64,000 nt of DNA from Verrucomicrobiales bacterium (GTDB taxonomy: Bacteria; Verrucomicrobiota; Verrucomicrobiia; Limisphaerales; J093), in contig JACKPW010000005.1 in NCBI GenBank assembly GCA_024233215.1, positions 1 to 64,000 of the forward strand, given 5' to 3'. The translations under genes and the position numbers were made by a program. The first letter of the stretch is position 1; every line of letters starts with the position of its first letter. Below the pieces are notes generated by a model. It saw only the letters and a list, made by a program, of their open reading frames with translations, searched no databases and was not told the DNA's origin. Below are positions 51,816 to 60,528 of the stretch, piece after piece.

Positions 51816-53810
51816 TCAGTCCAGCAGATAGCAGGCGATCGTCGTGGCGTCGCGGACGAAGAGGCGGTCTCCCACCAGTGCCGGATGGGCGTAAATCTCA
51901 GCGTCTTCGTCCGTCAACCGGGTGCGTGAGAGGATGCGGGGTTCCGTCGAGTTGGCGTCCATCAGGACCAGTTCGCCATGCCAGGTCAGGATCAACAGGT
52001 GCGAGGCATCGCCGATGAGCGAGGAGTGCCCGTTGAAACAGGCATCTTCCGAGACCCACTGCAGCTCCAAGGCGTCCGCGACACTCAAAGCAACCAGGCT
52101 GGTTCCGACGCCGAACACCCGTCCCCGCGCCATTGTTGGCGAGCAGGTCTCCGGTGAGAGGTCCTCGTTTTCGGCGAGCGGCGATGGGTTGATCCTGCCT
52201 TCCTTCTGGAAGCCGTAGAGACGCGTGCCGTTGTTCTCCGTGGCGACCAGCAGCTTGCCTTCGATTTCGACAGGCGTGGGCACGTTGAAATCGCCGTTTG
52301 CTGGCGGGGCGAGTCGCCAAAGCCTTTGTCCGGTGCGTGGATCCCAGCCACCGAGCGATCCGGCGTCGTAGCCGACGATTTGGAATCTCCCGCCGAAAGT
52401 CCCGGCAATGAAGGACGCGTAGGCGGCTCCATTCCCCGCCGTCTTCCACACCACCTCGCCGCTCTTGCAGTTCAAGGCGACCAGTGAGGTCTCCGGCCCA
52501 CCGGGATTCACGATGAGCAGGTCGTCCACGATCAACGGTGTGCTGGAAAAGCCCCAGGTGGGCACGTTGCCGCCGAGGTCGGTGACCAGGTGGCGCTTCC
52601 AGACGATGTCGCCGTCGGCGAGTCGGACGCAATGCAGGTCGCCGAAAGCGCCCAGCAGATAGATCTTGTCCTGACGAATGACCGGCGTGGCACGCGGGGA
52701 ACGTCCGTAGTCCAGCTTGCCGGTGGCAGGGTAATGGAGCGTCCACAGGACCCGGCCGTCGGCAGCGCGCAGGCAGCGAAACACGTCTTCCTGATCCGAT
52801 GGATCCCGCTCGGCAACGATTACCACGTCGCCGGTGGCGGCCAGACCCGCCATGCCGTGCGCACCGGCGGGCGTTCGCCAGAGGACCTTCAGAGGCGGTT
52901 GCAGCGATTCCGGCAGGGAGGCGGTGTGCCCGTCCCGCCCGCTCCCGCGCCAGTCCGGCCATTCCGATCCCACCCAGGGGACGAAGCCATCGCGGGATTC
53001 CATCCGCTTCAGCAGGTCCGTGTCCGCGCGGACCGACAGCAAGGCCTCCCTCACTTGCGCCGCGGTCTCGGGGTTGATCGCCTCCGTGCCGAACACGGTC
53101 ACGAAGGGCACGGGCCGGGTCTGGGCGAGGATTCGCAGGGAACCGCGTTCGATCTGGCCGCACCCTTCCAGCAGCGGATAGGCGTAACTGGAGATGACGG
53201 CAACGGGAGCGGGAGTCCCGGGACTGTCCTGCACCTCCTGCGCGGAGTCGCTGCAACCGCCGCGCGTTTCGAGTTCATCGGGAATCGGCACGCCGTTCTC
53301 CACGAGCGCCGCGAGTGCCGCCGCGTGCTTTTCCTGGGAATCCTGCGGGCCGAACAGGATGCGGCGGCCGCGAAGGTCCGCGATGGCTTTCGCCGGATCG
53401 CCGGTCTGTACCACGAAGAACCCGGTAAGCGTCGTGAGTCCGTCCCTGTCAGTCAAACGGCAGAGGGGACGTACCGACAGGCCGCAGAAGGAGGCGTCGG
53501 CGGTCACCAGGGATTCCTTCCCCACTACCAGCGAGGGAGTCGCTCGGGCCTGTCGGATGCCTTTCTCGAGGGTGTCGGCGAAGCAGACCGACACCGGGCG
53601 ATGAAGTTGACGGCCCAGATGCTCAGCCAGGGCAGGGTAGTCCCTCTGAGCGTAACCACCGACGCACGGGCAGGCCAGTTCCCTGGCGAGGGGGTCCATG
53701 ACGACCAGCGTCAGCGGGGTGCGATCCCGCTTGTCCGCGCATCCCGGACCGAGGAGAAGGGCGGCGGCGGTCAAGGCGACGGCGGCGATCACGGGTTGTC
53801 GGGTAGTCAT
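51816..53810 (-). CDS. Lipoprotein fusing a PhnD-like binding domain to a PQQ-type beta-propeller
   Basis: 664 aa. The lipobox LLLGPGC places the lipidated Cys near residue 24. Residues about 33-270 resemble the PhnD/phosphonate-type solute-binding fold: 'TLVVMDPLARELACPC', 'LADLRGRRILFGPQDSQEKHAA' and 'FVTVFGTEAINPETAAQVREALLSV'. Residues about 285-664 are a PQQ/BamB-like propeller ('PDWRGSGRDGHTASLPESL', 'RVLWTLHYP', 'GEVVWKTAGNG', 'GQRLWRLAPP'). The fusion suggests a sensor or periplasmic redox or binding protein. It follows the NHL-type lipoprotein gene on the same strand with 157 bases between them. Confidence 0.8.
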   Translation of the reverse strand: MTTRQPVIAAVALTAAALLLGPGCADKRDRTPLTLVVMDPLARELACPCVGGYAQRDYPALAEHLGRQLHRPVSVCFADTLEKGIRQARATPSLVVGKESLVTADASFCGLSVRPLCRLTDRDGLTTLTGFFVVQTGDPAKAIADLRGRRILFGPQDSQEKHAAALAALVENGVPIPDELETRGGCSDSAQEVQDSPGTPAPVAVISSYAYPLLEGCGQIERGSLRILAQTRPVPFVTVFGTEAINPETAAQVREALLSVRADTDLLKRMESRDGFVPWVGSEWPDWRGSGRDGHTASLPESLQPPLKVLWRTPAGAHGMAGLAATGDVVIVAERDPSDQEDVFRCLRAADGRVLWTLHYPATGKLDYGRSPRATPVIRQDKIYLLGAFGDLHCVRLADGDIVWKRHLVTDLGGNVPTWGFSSTPLIVDDLLIVNPGGPETSLVALNCKSGEVVWKTAGNGAAYASFIAGTFGGRFQIVGYDAGSLGGWDPRTGQRLWRLAPPANGDFNVPTPVEIEGKLLVATENNGTRLYGFQKEGRINPSPLAENEDLSPETCSPTMARGRVFGVGTSLVALSVADALELQWVSEDACFNGHSSLIGDASHLLILTWHGELVLMDANSTEPRILSRTRLTDEDAEIYAHPALVGDRLFVRDATTIACYLLD

Positions 53811-53848
53811 GAGGAGCAGGTGCCTGAGTCGTGATGATTCAGTGAAGA

Positions 53849-53924
53849 GACACGAATTTCACGGATCTCACGGATTCCCTTCGCTGCGCCTTCGTTGAAT
53901 CCGTGTAATCCTGCAATCCGTGTC
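53849..53924. repeat. Palindromic intergenic element with 'ACACGGATT' ends
   Basis: GACACGAATT (53849-53858) mirrors AATCCGTGTC (53915-53924) with one mismatch, and CACGGATTC (53869-53877) mirrors GAATCCGTG (53897-53905) perfectly. It lies between two co-oriented lipoprotein genes. Confidence 0.6.
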
Positions 53925-53967
53925 ACTTCGAGAGCCGCTGAAACGTTATGGCCGAGGGGTGAGCCGG

Positions 53968-55077
53968 CTAGTCCTTGACGGCAAAGACGTGGATGGTGTC
54001 ACTTCCGGCGTCCAGCAGGTAGAACCGTTTGCCGTCCGGGCTGACATCCACCGTGGTGCGGACGCAACCACTATCGAAGGTGGGGCTGGCGATCACGCCG
54101 AGGAATTTGCCCTCCGCCGTGAATCGTTTGATGGCCACCGGGGGACCGGACTCCGCCGCGAGCACGTCGCCATTGGAGGCGATCCGGAGGTTCTTGGGTT
54201 CACAGCAGCCCCCGAAGCCATCGGCCGCCCGGCGGTCCATCCGGCCGAAGCTCGCCAGTTGCCTGCCATCGCGGTCGAAGGTCTCGACGCGGTGTTTGCC
54301 GTTGTGGGCGACCCAGAGCTTGCCGTCATGGGCGGTGATGTCCATCTGGCCGCAGCAGCCGGAGAGTTTCTCGATGACGAGCTTGCTGTTCTTCAGATCC
54401 TGATCCAGTCGATAGGCGGCGTAGCCAAAACCCTTGGGACTGGCGCACGCCACAAACACGTCGGAGCCCGTGGTGCCGAGTCCGGTGATGTCGTTGCGGC
54501 GGTTCTTCAGGGCCTGCCGGTAGATCTCCTTCTGGTCGGAGGGCACTCCCATCTCTTTGAGTTGCGCCTCGAGTTCCTCATCGGAGAGTTCCGATGCCGC
54601 GAGGGCGGGTGAGGTGGCGCTTGCCAGCACCTTGCCGTCGGTGCCGAGCTTCGCGAGTCGACCGGCGCCGCCGACGTAGGTCATGCCGGTGGCGTCCACG
54701 CAGATGGCCTGCGGTGTGAAATCGAGTGCCCAGGTTGCCACCGGTTTCCCTTCCGGAGTCAGGACCCTGATGCCGGCCCCTCCCTCCGTTGCTGGTTGGC
54801 CGGCCCAGCAGAGGAGGAGTTGGCCTTCCCCGTTGACACAGAAGTTCTGCAGCGAACCGCCGGTTGAATTCTCGTCCACCCGGATGACCGCGATCTCGGT
54901 ATGGGAGGGCGTCCATCCCGGGTCCTTGGCGCGGGCATCCGCCTCCGCCCGAAGCTGGCCTTCGTAGTCGCCCAAGTCGAATGCGGACTCGTCCGGGTTG
55001 GATCGGTCACACGCCGTCAGGACCAGGAGCATGGTTGCCGTCAGAACCATCGTGCCCGTGCCGTGCCGTGCTTTCAT
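53968..55077 (-). CDS. NHL-repeat-like beta-propeller lipoprotein
   Basis: 369 aa from ATG 55077. 'MLLVLTAC' is a lipobox with Cys near residue 23. The body consists of short propeller blades of NHL type: 'SLQNFCVNGEGQLLLCW', 'PQAICVDATGMTYVGGAGRLAKL', 'LWVAHNGKHRVETFDRDGRQLASFG', 'NLRIASNGDVLAAES'. Two paired-Cys sites ('GCCGQMD', 'GGCCEPKN') are unusual and could bind metal. An acidic helical insert lies at about 175-210. Its place upstream of the PhnD/PQQ fusion on the same strand suggests a shared periplasmic task. Confidence 0.78.
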   Translation of the reverse strand: MKARHGTGTMVLTATMLLVLTACDRSNPDESAFDLGDYEGQLRAEADARAKDPGWTPSHTEIAVIRVDENSTGGSLQNFCVNGEGQLLLCWAGQPATEGGAGIRVLTPEGKPVATWALDFTPQAICVDATGMTYVGGAGRLAKLGTDGKVLASATSPALAASELSDEELEAQLKEMGVPSDQKEIYRQALKNRRNDITGLGTTGSDVFVACASPKGFGYAAYRLDQDLKNSKLVIEKLSGCCGQMDITAHDGKLWVAHNGKHRVETFDRDGRQLASFGRMDRRAADGFGGCCEPKNLRIASNGDVLAAESGPPVAIKRFTAEGKFLGVIASPTFDSGCVRTTVDVSPDGKRFYLLDAGSDTIHVFAVKD

Positions 55078-55219
55078 TCTACCTCCGTCGTTGGATTGTT
55101 GGCCGTCCGCACGTCTGTCACAGAAGTGTTCCTTACCTGTCAGAGGTGATCCCTTCGTGCGTTGTGTGAACAAGACACCGTATGAGGGCATGTGTCGAAT
55201 TCTTTTCGGAGTGTCGGGC

Positions 55220-55247
55220 GCTTTTCACCGCAGTCCAAGACCTGGCG
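55220..55247 (+). repeat. 28-base dispersed repeat, copy 2
   Basis: GCTTTTCACCGCAGTCCA then AGACCTGGCG; differs by one base from 28906-28933. It lies about 70 bases before the start of the following gene. Confidence 0.45.
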
Positions 55248-55319
55248 AATCCCGCATTCGTCTGCCCATTGTGTTTGACGGGCTCGACTCCAGCACGGGC
55301 ACCCGGCAGACTACCTCGC

Positions 55320-58300
55320 ATGCTTTCACACGCAATGGCTGCTGTCGCGCCGACCCTCGGCCTGGTTCTGGTCTGTGCCGCCTCAGCCTCTCCATCCGCT
55401 TATGCAGGGACGGCCTGGAGTTGGCAAGGGAGTCACGCGGAGGTCGATCCCAAGGGCGATCTAATCTGGCAGCCGAGGCCGTTTGTCTTCGAGAAAGGGG
55501 GGTCGGCCCGTTACATCGACTTCCAGTCCGGCGATGACGAGAAGCTGGGCGATTCGCCGGCGCTGCCGTGGAAGCACCATCCGTGGGACCCGAACGCCAC
55601 GGGGAAGGCGGCCGCCGAGGAAGGGGTTCACACCTACATCTTCAAACGGGGTGTGGCCTATCGCGGCCATCTGCTGGTGAAGGAGGCGGGGTTGCCGGGC
55701 AAACCCGTTCGTCTCACCAGCGATCCGAACTGGGGTGAAGGGGAGGCGGTGCTGTGCGGATCAGAACGCGTGCTCGACTGGCGACGCGGTGCGACGCACC
55801 CGGACATTCCCGAACCCGAGAAGGTCTGGTGGACCGACCTCGACTTTGCCCCACGTTGCGTGTGGCGCGTGGATGGCGCCGGCGTCATCACGCGAATCCC
55901 CCTGGCCCGAACGCCAAACTGGAAGGTGTCCAATCCCGACGATATCAAGGGCGAATGGTGGATGTGGGACAATCCCGGCAAACCCTTCGGAAATACCATC
56001 ACCAACGCCGGTGGCCAGGAGATTCACCTCGGGATTGACACCAAGCACATCAAGGACCGACCGGCGGATTACTATCAAGGGGCGTTGATCTGGCCGGAGT
56101 ATGGCTGGGTCATGAGCGGCCCCTATCCGGGTCGAGTGGAAGTGGTGGATCTGGAACGGCATGGTTTGGGCTTCGGCGGCTGGACGGGAGGAGGCACGGG
56201 CGGCGTGATCATGCGCAACATGCGCTATTACCTGGAGGACAAACCGCATTACCTCGACGATCCCGAGGGGGAGTACTGGTTCGACAAGCAGGGCCGGGGT
56301 GGCCGCCTCTACCTGCGCCTGCCAGAGGGGTTGGACCCGAATGTTACCCAAATCGAGGCCGGCAAGCGGCTGAGCCTGGTGGATGGTACGAACGTCGAGC
56401 ATCTCGACATCACCGGGTTGACCTTCCGGTTCACGACACCGGAATGGTCGATCACGTCGTCGACCTGGGATTTCAGCACCAAACCCTGGGGATTGCGGGC
56501 GGATGCCCATCCGGGTTGTGTGCGCGTGTGGGGAGAGGGCCGGGACATCCGGATTGCCAACTGCCGGTTCGAGCACGTGTTCTTTCCCATTCGCATCCGG
56601 TCACTCGTGGCCGGGCAGCGGGTGGATGGCGTGCGGATCGAGGACAACGATTTTCGCTACACCGACGCGGGTATTCTCTCCGTCTCGGATGGATCCGGCT
56701 GGGGTTACGCCCAACTTCGGGGGCGTTTGGGCGACGTGAGCATTCTGCGGAACCATTCCCTGGAGACCGGGCGACGCCCCTCGCTCTTTGGCAGCGGCAC
56801 CGGCATGGAAATCAACGGAGCGCGGACGTTGGAGATTGCGGGGAACGTGATCGAACGCTCCTACGCCCAAGGCATCGATGTCCACGGGGCGAAGGTGAAC
56901 GGGATGTGGGGCGACGTGCCGTTCGTGCGCTACCTCATCCATCACAACAAGGTTTGGGAATCGATGCTCAACTGCAATGACTACGGCGGCATCGAGACCT
57001 GGCAGGGCGGGCCGTTCTACGTGTTCAACAACATCTCATACAACGCCCTGGGGTATCGCAACTGGGAGCGTTACACCGGGACGGATGCCGGTTTCGGACA
57101 TGCCTACTATCTTGATGGCGCTTTCAAGAACTATCACTTCAACAACATCGCGTGGGGCAAGGCGAAGGACGTATCGAGCCCGGTGGTCAATTGCTCGGCG
57201 TTCCAGGAGATCATCAGCTACCAGAACACCTTCTTCAACAATACCGTCTTCAACTATCACACCGGATCGCGTCGACAGGCGCCGGTGGCCGGTCGCAACA
57301 AATACCTCGGCAACATCTGGGACGGCATCGGGAAGTACGTTCTGCGCCACGCCGACCCCGCCCGCACCGCCGCCGAAGGGAATGCCCGGGATGCCGGGCC
57401 GGCAAAGTCGGCGTTCGCGCTCGAAACCAACGCCTATGGGCGGAACGTGTTCCACGACTTCGCGGAAATGGGCGTGCTGGAGCCGTCGGGTCGCTGGTTG
57501 CTGACCTTCGATGATTTCAAGGCCGCGCTTGCGAAGGGACGCAGCCTGCTCGGTGAGTTGGGAATCGTGAGCGAGAAGGCCCCGTTGCGGGCGCCCGGCC
57601 AGGGCGACTTCCGGCCGACAGCCGACTCCGCGGCCAGGAATCAGGGCGTGAAGGTGTTTGTGCCCTGGGCCTTGTCCGGGGTGGTGGGGGAATGGAACTT
57701 CTATCACACCGGCGACGACCCGACCCGCATTCTCGACGAACACTGGTACATGACCGATTACTTCGTGACGCGCGACGACTACTACAAGCGCCCGATGTTT
57801 CCGCTCACCGGCGTGAACATCGCCGCAGAAGACTTCACGCAAGGGCCGCTGGAAGATTGGATCGACGGTGCGTTGCAGTTCACGGCGGCGAAGCGGCAGT
57901 ATGCCGTACTGGCCAATGCCGACTTGATCAAGCCGTTTTCATTCCGCGAGTCGAAGCGGAGCCAGCATGAGGGCGCGCGGCCCGAGCCGTGCACCATCGA
58001 AGGCGAGGCGCTGAAGAACCCGCAGGTGTACACCGGCAACTTCCTGATCGAGGTCTGCTTCCAGGCCACACCCGACCACAGTTGCGAAGTCCTCATCGAG
58101 AAGCTGCAGGACCAAGGCTACAGCCTGGTCGTGAGCGTCTCAGGCCGGCTTCTCCTGACGGTCAAAGGCCCTGAGGCGACGCAGGCCGTGATGAGCCGCG
58201 GCCCGGTGAATGACGGGCAATGGCACCATGCAATTGTCGAGGTGGATCGTGAGGCGCGGTTGTTGACACTGTATCTCGATGGCCTAAAGGACAACGCGGC

Positions 58301-58550
58301 CCAGGGCCCGGACGCCTCGGTCTCCCTGGCTAATGACGGTGATGTGTATGTGGGCGGCACTCCGAAAGGCCGTTGGTTCGACGGCACCATCGATTTCCTG
58401 CGCCTGGCGCAGGGCACGCTGGCCGATGCCGACACCACGATCGAGGAGTTGTACGCCTGGGAATTCAACGGGCCGTTCCTGCGGGACTTCGCGGGGCGCG
58501 CTGCGGTCGGGGCACGGCGCGATGCAGGCGCCATCGAACTCCCGGAATGA
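55320..58550 (+). CDS. Exported beta-helix protein with C-terminal LamG-like domain
   Basis: 1076 aa from ATG 55320, with signal peptide 'VAPTLGLVLVCAASASPSAYA'. Residues about 60-110 show an entry motif of parallel beta-helices ('YIDFQSGDDEKLGDSPALPWKHHPWD'), and about 370-680 carry helix coils: 'IRIANCRFEHVFFPIRIRS', 'VRIEDNDFRYTDAGILSVSDG', 'LEIAGNVIERSYAQGIDVHG'. Residues about 930-1060 are a concanavalin/LamG-like domain ('NFLIEVCFQATPDHSCEVLIEK', 'DGQWHHAIVEVDREARLLTLYLDG'). Probably a large secreted polysaccharide-active or binding protein. It stands alone on the plus strand. Confidence 0.83.
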   Translation: MLSHAMAAVAPTLGLVLVCAASASPSAYAGTAWSWQGSHAEVDPKGDLIWQPRPFVFEKGGSARYIDFQSGDDEKLGDSPALPWKHHPWDPNATGKAAAEEGVHTYIFKRGVAYRGHLLVKEAGLPGKPVRLTSDPNWGEGEAVLCGSERVLDWRRGATHPDIPEPEKVWWTDLDFAPRCVWRVDGAGVITRIPLARTPNWKVSNPDDIKGEWWMWDNPGKPFGNTITNAGGQEIHLGIDTKHIKDRPADYYQGALIWPEYGWVMSGPYPGRVEVVDLERHGLGFGGWTGGGTGGVIMRNMRYYLEDKPHYLDDPEGEYWFDKQGRGGRLYLRLPEGLDPNVTQIEAGKRLSLVDGTNVEHLDITGLTFRFTTPEWSITSSTWDFSTKPWGLRADAHPGCVRVWGEGRDIRIANCRFEHVFFPIRIRSLVAGQRVDGVRIEDNDFRYTDAGILSVSDGSGWGYAQLRGRLGDVSILRNHSLETGRRPSLFGSGTGMEINGARTLEIAGNVIERSYAQGIDVHGAKVNGMWGDVPFVRYLIHHNKVWESMLNCNDYGGIETWQGGPFYVFNNISYNALGYRNWERYTGTDAGFGHAYYLDGAFKNYHFNNIAWGKAKDVSSPVVNCSAFQEIISYQNTFFNNTVFNYHTGSRRQAPVAGRNKYLGNIWDGIGKYVLRHADPARTAAEGNARDAGPAKSAFALETNAYGRNVFHDFAEMGVLEPSGRWLLTFDDFKAALAKGRSLLGELGIVSEKAPLRAPGQGDFRPTADSAARNQGVKVFVPWALSGVVGEWNFYHTGDDPTRILDEHWYMTDYFVTRDDYYKRPMFPLTGVNIAAEDFTQGPLEDWIDGALQFTAAKRQYAVLANADLIKPFSFRESKRSQHEGARPEPCTIEGEALKNPQVYTGNFLIEVCFQATPDHSCEVLIEKLQDQGYSLVVSVSGRLLLTVKGPEATQAVMSRGPVNDGQWHHAIVEVDREARLLTLYLDGLKDNAAQGPDASVSLANDGDVYVGGTPKGRWFDGTIDFLRLAQGTLADADTTIEELYAWEFNGPFLRDFAGRAAVGARRDAGAIELPE

Positions 58551-58584
58551 GCCCATCACTGTCTGCGATGGAGCATTGAGGCCC

Positions 58585-58662
58585 GTAGCGCCGGCTTTCC
58601 AACCGGCACTGCCCGAGTGCAGGCCGGCCTTGCCCCAATGCCGGCTGGAAAGCCGGCGTTAC
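58585..58662. repeat. Paired inverted REP-like hairpins (BIME-like), family 2
   Basis: GTAGCGCCGGCTTTCCAACC at 58585 is mirrored by GGCTGGAAAGCCGGCGTTAC ending at 58662. Each arm starts, read outward-in, with GTAG or GTAA followed by a CCGGC-rich hairpin. The arrangement resembles two REPs facing each other. It follows the beta-helix/LamG gene. Confidence 0.65.
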
Positions 58663-58749
58663 GCCCGGGTTCCTGGAACGAAGTGATGTGCTGCGAGGCT
58701 ACACTCTTGACCCGTTGGTGTGAACTGCCAGAGTCGGCGCCGTTCAGCA

Positions 58750-59205
58750 ATGAAGAAGAGCATATTCTCGGAAGTGAGTTCCCTGGAAGCGCGCAAGTTG
58801 GTTGACGAACTGCGACCCGATGACGGGGTCGATCCGCGCGAGGAAGCCAAGCGGCGCAGGAAGGAACGGAGGGAGGCGGGTTCCGGTCAAGCCCACGGGG
58901 TCCACAAACACGAGCAGTTTCTGGCGCAGGCACGACTCGCCATCGACACGGCACTCCGAACCGCCGCAACACCGGTCCTCAATCGCCTGACCGTTCGGGA
59001 GGTGGTTCAGGAGGGCGGTTCCTTGGTGGTGGTTGTGACGCCGATGGAAGGCGACGCCCAAGTGGATCTCGTGGAGGCCACGAGGGCGGTCCAGCACGCG
59101 ATCCCGATGCTGCGCCGTGAACTTGCTGCGGAGATCACGCGGAAGGAAACGCCAAACCTCAAAGTCGTGGTGCTGCCCAGGGAGGCGCGGAAAACCGACG
59201 GGTGA
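58750..59205 (+). CDS. RbfA-like protein encoded with RtcB
   Basis: 151 aa from ATG 58750. A charged N-terminal half ('REEAKRRRKERREAG') leads into a domain that resembles ribosome-binding factor A: 'ARLAIDTALRTAATPVLNRLTV', 'VDLVEATRAVQHAIPMLRRELAAEI' and 'ETPNLKVVVLP'. RbfA binds 30S subunits near the 5' end of 16S rRNA and helps maturation. This copy overlaps the RtcB RNA ligase gene (GTGA), which suggests a linked role in RNA repair or rRNA processing. Whether it is the sole RbfA of the genome or a paralogue cannot be told here. Confidence 0.7.
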   Translation: MKKSIFSEVSSLEARKLVDELRPDDGVDPREEAKRRRKERREAGSGQAHGVHKHEQFLAQARLAIDTALRTAATPVLNRLTVREVVQEGGSLVVVVTPMEGDAQVDLVEATRAVQHAIPMLRRELAAEITRKETPNLKVVVLPREARKTDG

Positions 59206-60359
59206 AAGGGGAGGGAACGAGCCGGGCTGAGGTCAGGCAATGGCTGGCGGAAGCCAGGGTGCCGCCGAAGGTCCAGCAGAACATCGACCGGCTGGCAGAC
59301 TCCGACGACGTCCAGCGGGTGGTGGTGCTGCCGGACGTTCATCTGGGGCGCCTGGTGAACAACGGCTGCGTGGCGGCGACCGTGGATCTGGTATACCCCC
59401 AGGCCGGCGGCAGCGATATTGGCTGTGGGTTTTCTGCCGTCCGGTTCAACACCTCTGCCGATGTGCTGAAGGAAGATGAGCGGGCGAGGACGGTCATCCG
59501 ACAACTCCACGGTCTCGTGCCCGCCCTGAAGCAATCGAGTGTGCAGGCGGTTCCCGCCAGCCTCCGGGATCGATCCCTGAGCGATCCCGCGTTGGCGAAG
59601 GAGAGTGAGCGCGACGGGGCCTGGCAGTTCGGAACGCTCGGAAGTGGCAACCATTTCGTTGAGTTTCAGGAGGAAGAGGCCGGGGCGCTCTGGCTCATGG
59701 TGCATTCCGGTTCCCGGGCCCTGGGCCAGTTGATCACGCGCTTCCACCTTGAACGAGCCACACGATCCCGCACCGGACTCCTGTTCCTCGACGGCCGATC
59801 CGCCCTGGGACAGGCCTACCTCAACGACATGGATTGGGCGGTCTGCTACGCATCCCTGAACCGGCTGGCGATCATGGCCAGGGTGGTCGAGTTTTTCGAT
59901 GCGGCGTTTGGGATCACCGCAGAGGAGTCCTCGTACCTGGATTCACCGCACAATTTCGCCCGACGCGAGCGCCACTTCGGCAGGGAACTGATCGTGCACC
60001 GCAAGAGTGCGAACTCCGCCGGACTGAACGAGCGGAACCTGATCGCGGGGTCGATGGGAAGCCCGAGCTTCATCGTGGAAGGACTGGGCCTGGAGGAATC
60101 CCTGTGTTCGAGTTCACACGGAGCCGGTCGGGTGATGTCTCGCACGGAGGCATGTCAGCGCATCAGCCCGCGCGACCTCAAGCGCCAGTTGGGAGCGGTC
60201 AAGTACGACGACCGACAACTGGCCAGGCTTTGTGACGAGGCTCCGGGGGCTTACCGCGACATCCGCAAAGTCATGCAGGCACAACACGACCTGGTGCGCC
60301 GGCGCGCTCGTCTGAATCCGGTGCTGAATTTCAAATTCCCGGACACCCGCCGCACGTAG
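59202..60359 (+). CDS. rtcB: RNA-splicing ligase RtcB family protein
   Basis: 385 aa with a GTG start overlapping the upstream stop by four bases. RtcB joins 2',3'-cyclic phosphate and 5'-OH RNA ends using GTP and Mn. Visible motifs: 'VVVLPDVHLGRL', 'GGSDIGCGFSAVRF' (metal Cys), 'LGSGNHFVEFQ', 'VHSGSRALGQL', 'HNFARRE', 'HRKSANSAG' and 'SSSHGAGRVMSRTEA', where His306 corresponds to the guanylated histidine. The protein is shorter than E. coli RtcB (408 aa) and looks complete. No archease or RtcR-type regulator is next to it. Confidence 0.9.
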   Translation: MKGEGTSRAEVRQWLAEARVPPKVQQNIDRLADSDDVQRVVVLPDVHLGRLVNNGCVAATVDLVYPQAGGSDIGCGFSAVRFNTSADVLKEDERARTVIRQLHGLVPALKQSSVQAVPASLRDRSLSDPALAKESERDGAWQFGTLGSGNHFVEFQEEEAGALWLMVHSGSRALGQLITRFHLERATRSRTGLLFLDGRSALGQAYLNDMDWAVCYASLNRLAIMARVVEFFDAAFGITAEESSYLDSPHNFARRERHFGRELIVHRKSANSAGLNERNLIAGSMGSPSFIVEGLGLEESLCSSSHGAGRVMSRTEACQRISPRDLKRQLGAVKYDDRQLARLCDEAPGAYRDIRKVMQAQHDLVRRRARLNPVLNFKFPDTRRT

Positions 60360-60528
60360 TGGTTGGTCAGGAAGACCGCAACCGGGCGAGCCGGGGCACG
60401 GGCAAGTGCTACGGCCAGGGTTGCCGACCCCTGCTCGCCGGGGGCAGCCGGGGGCCAGGGCGGGATGCCTCGACAAGTCCCGGGGCATCGCTGTCGCAGA
60501 CCACCGAGTGAGTGACGAAGGTTCGCTT

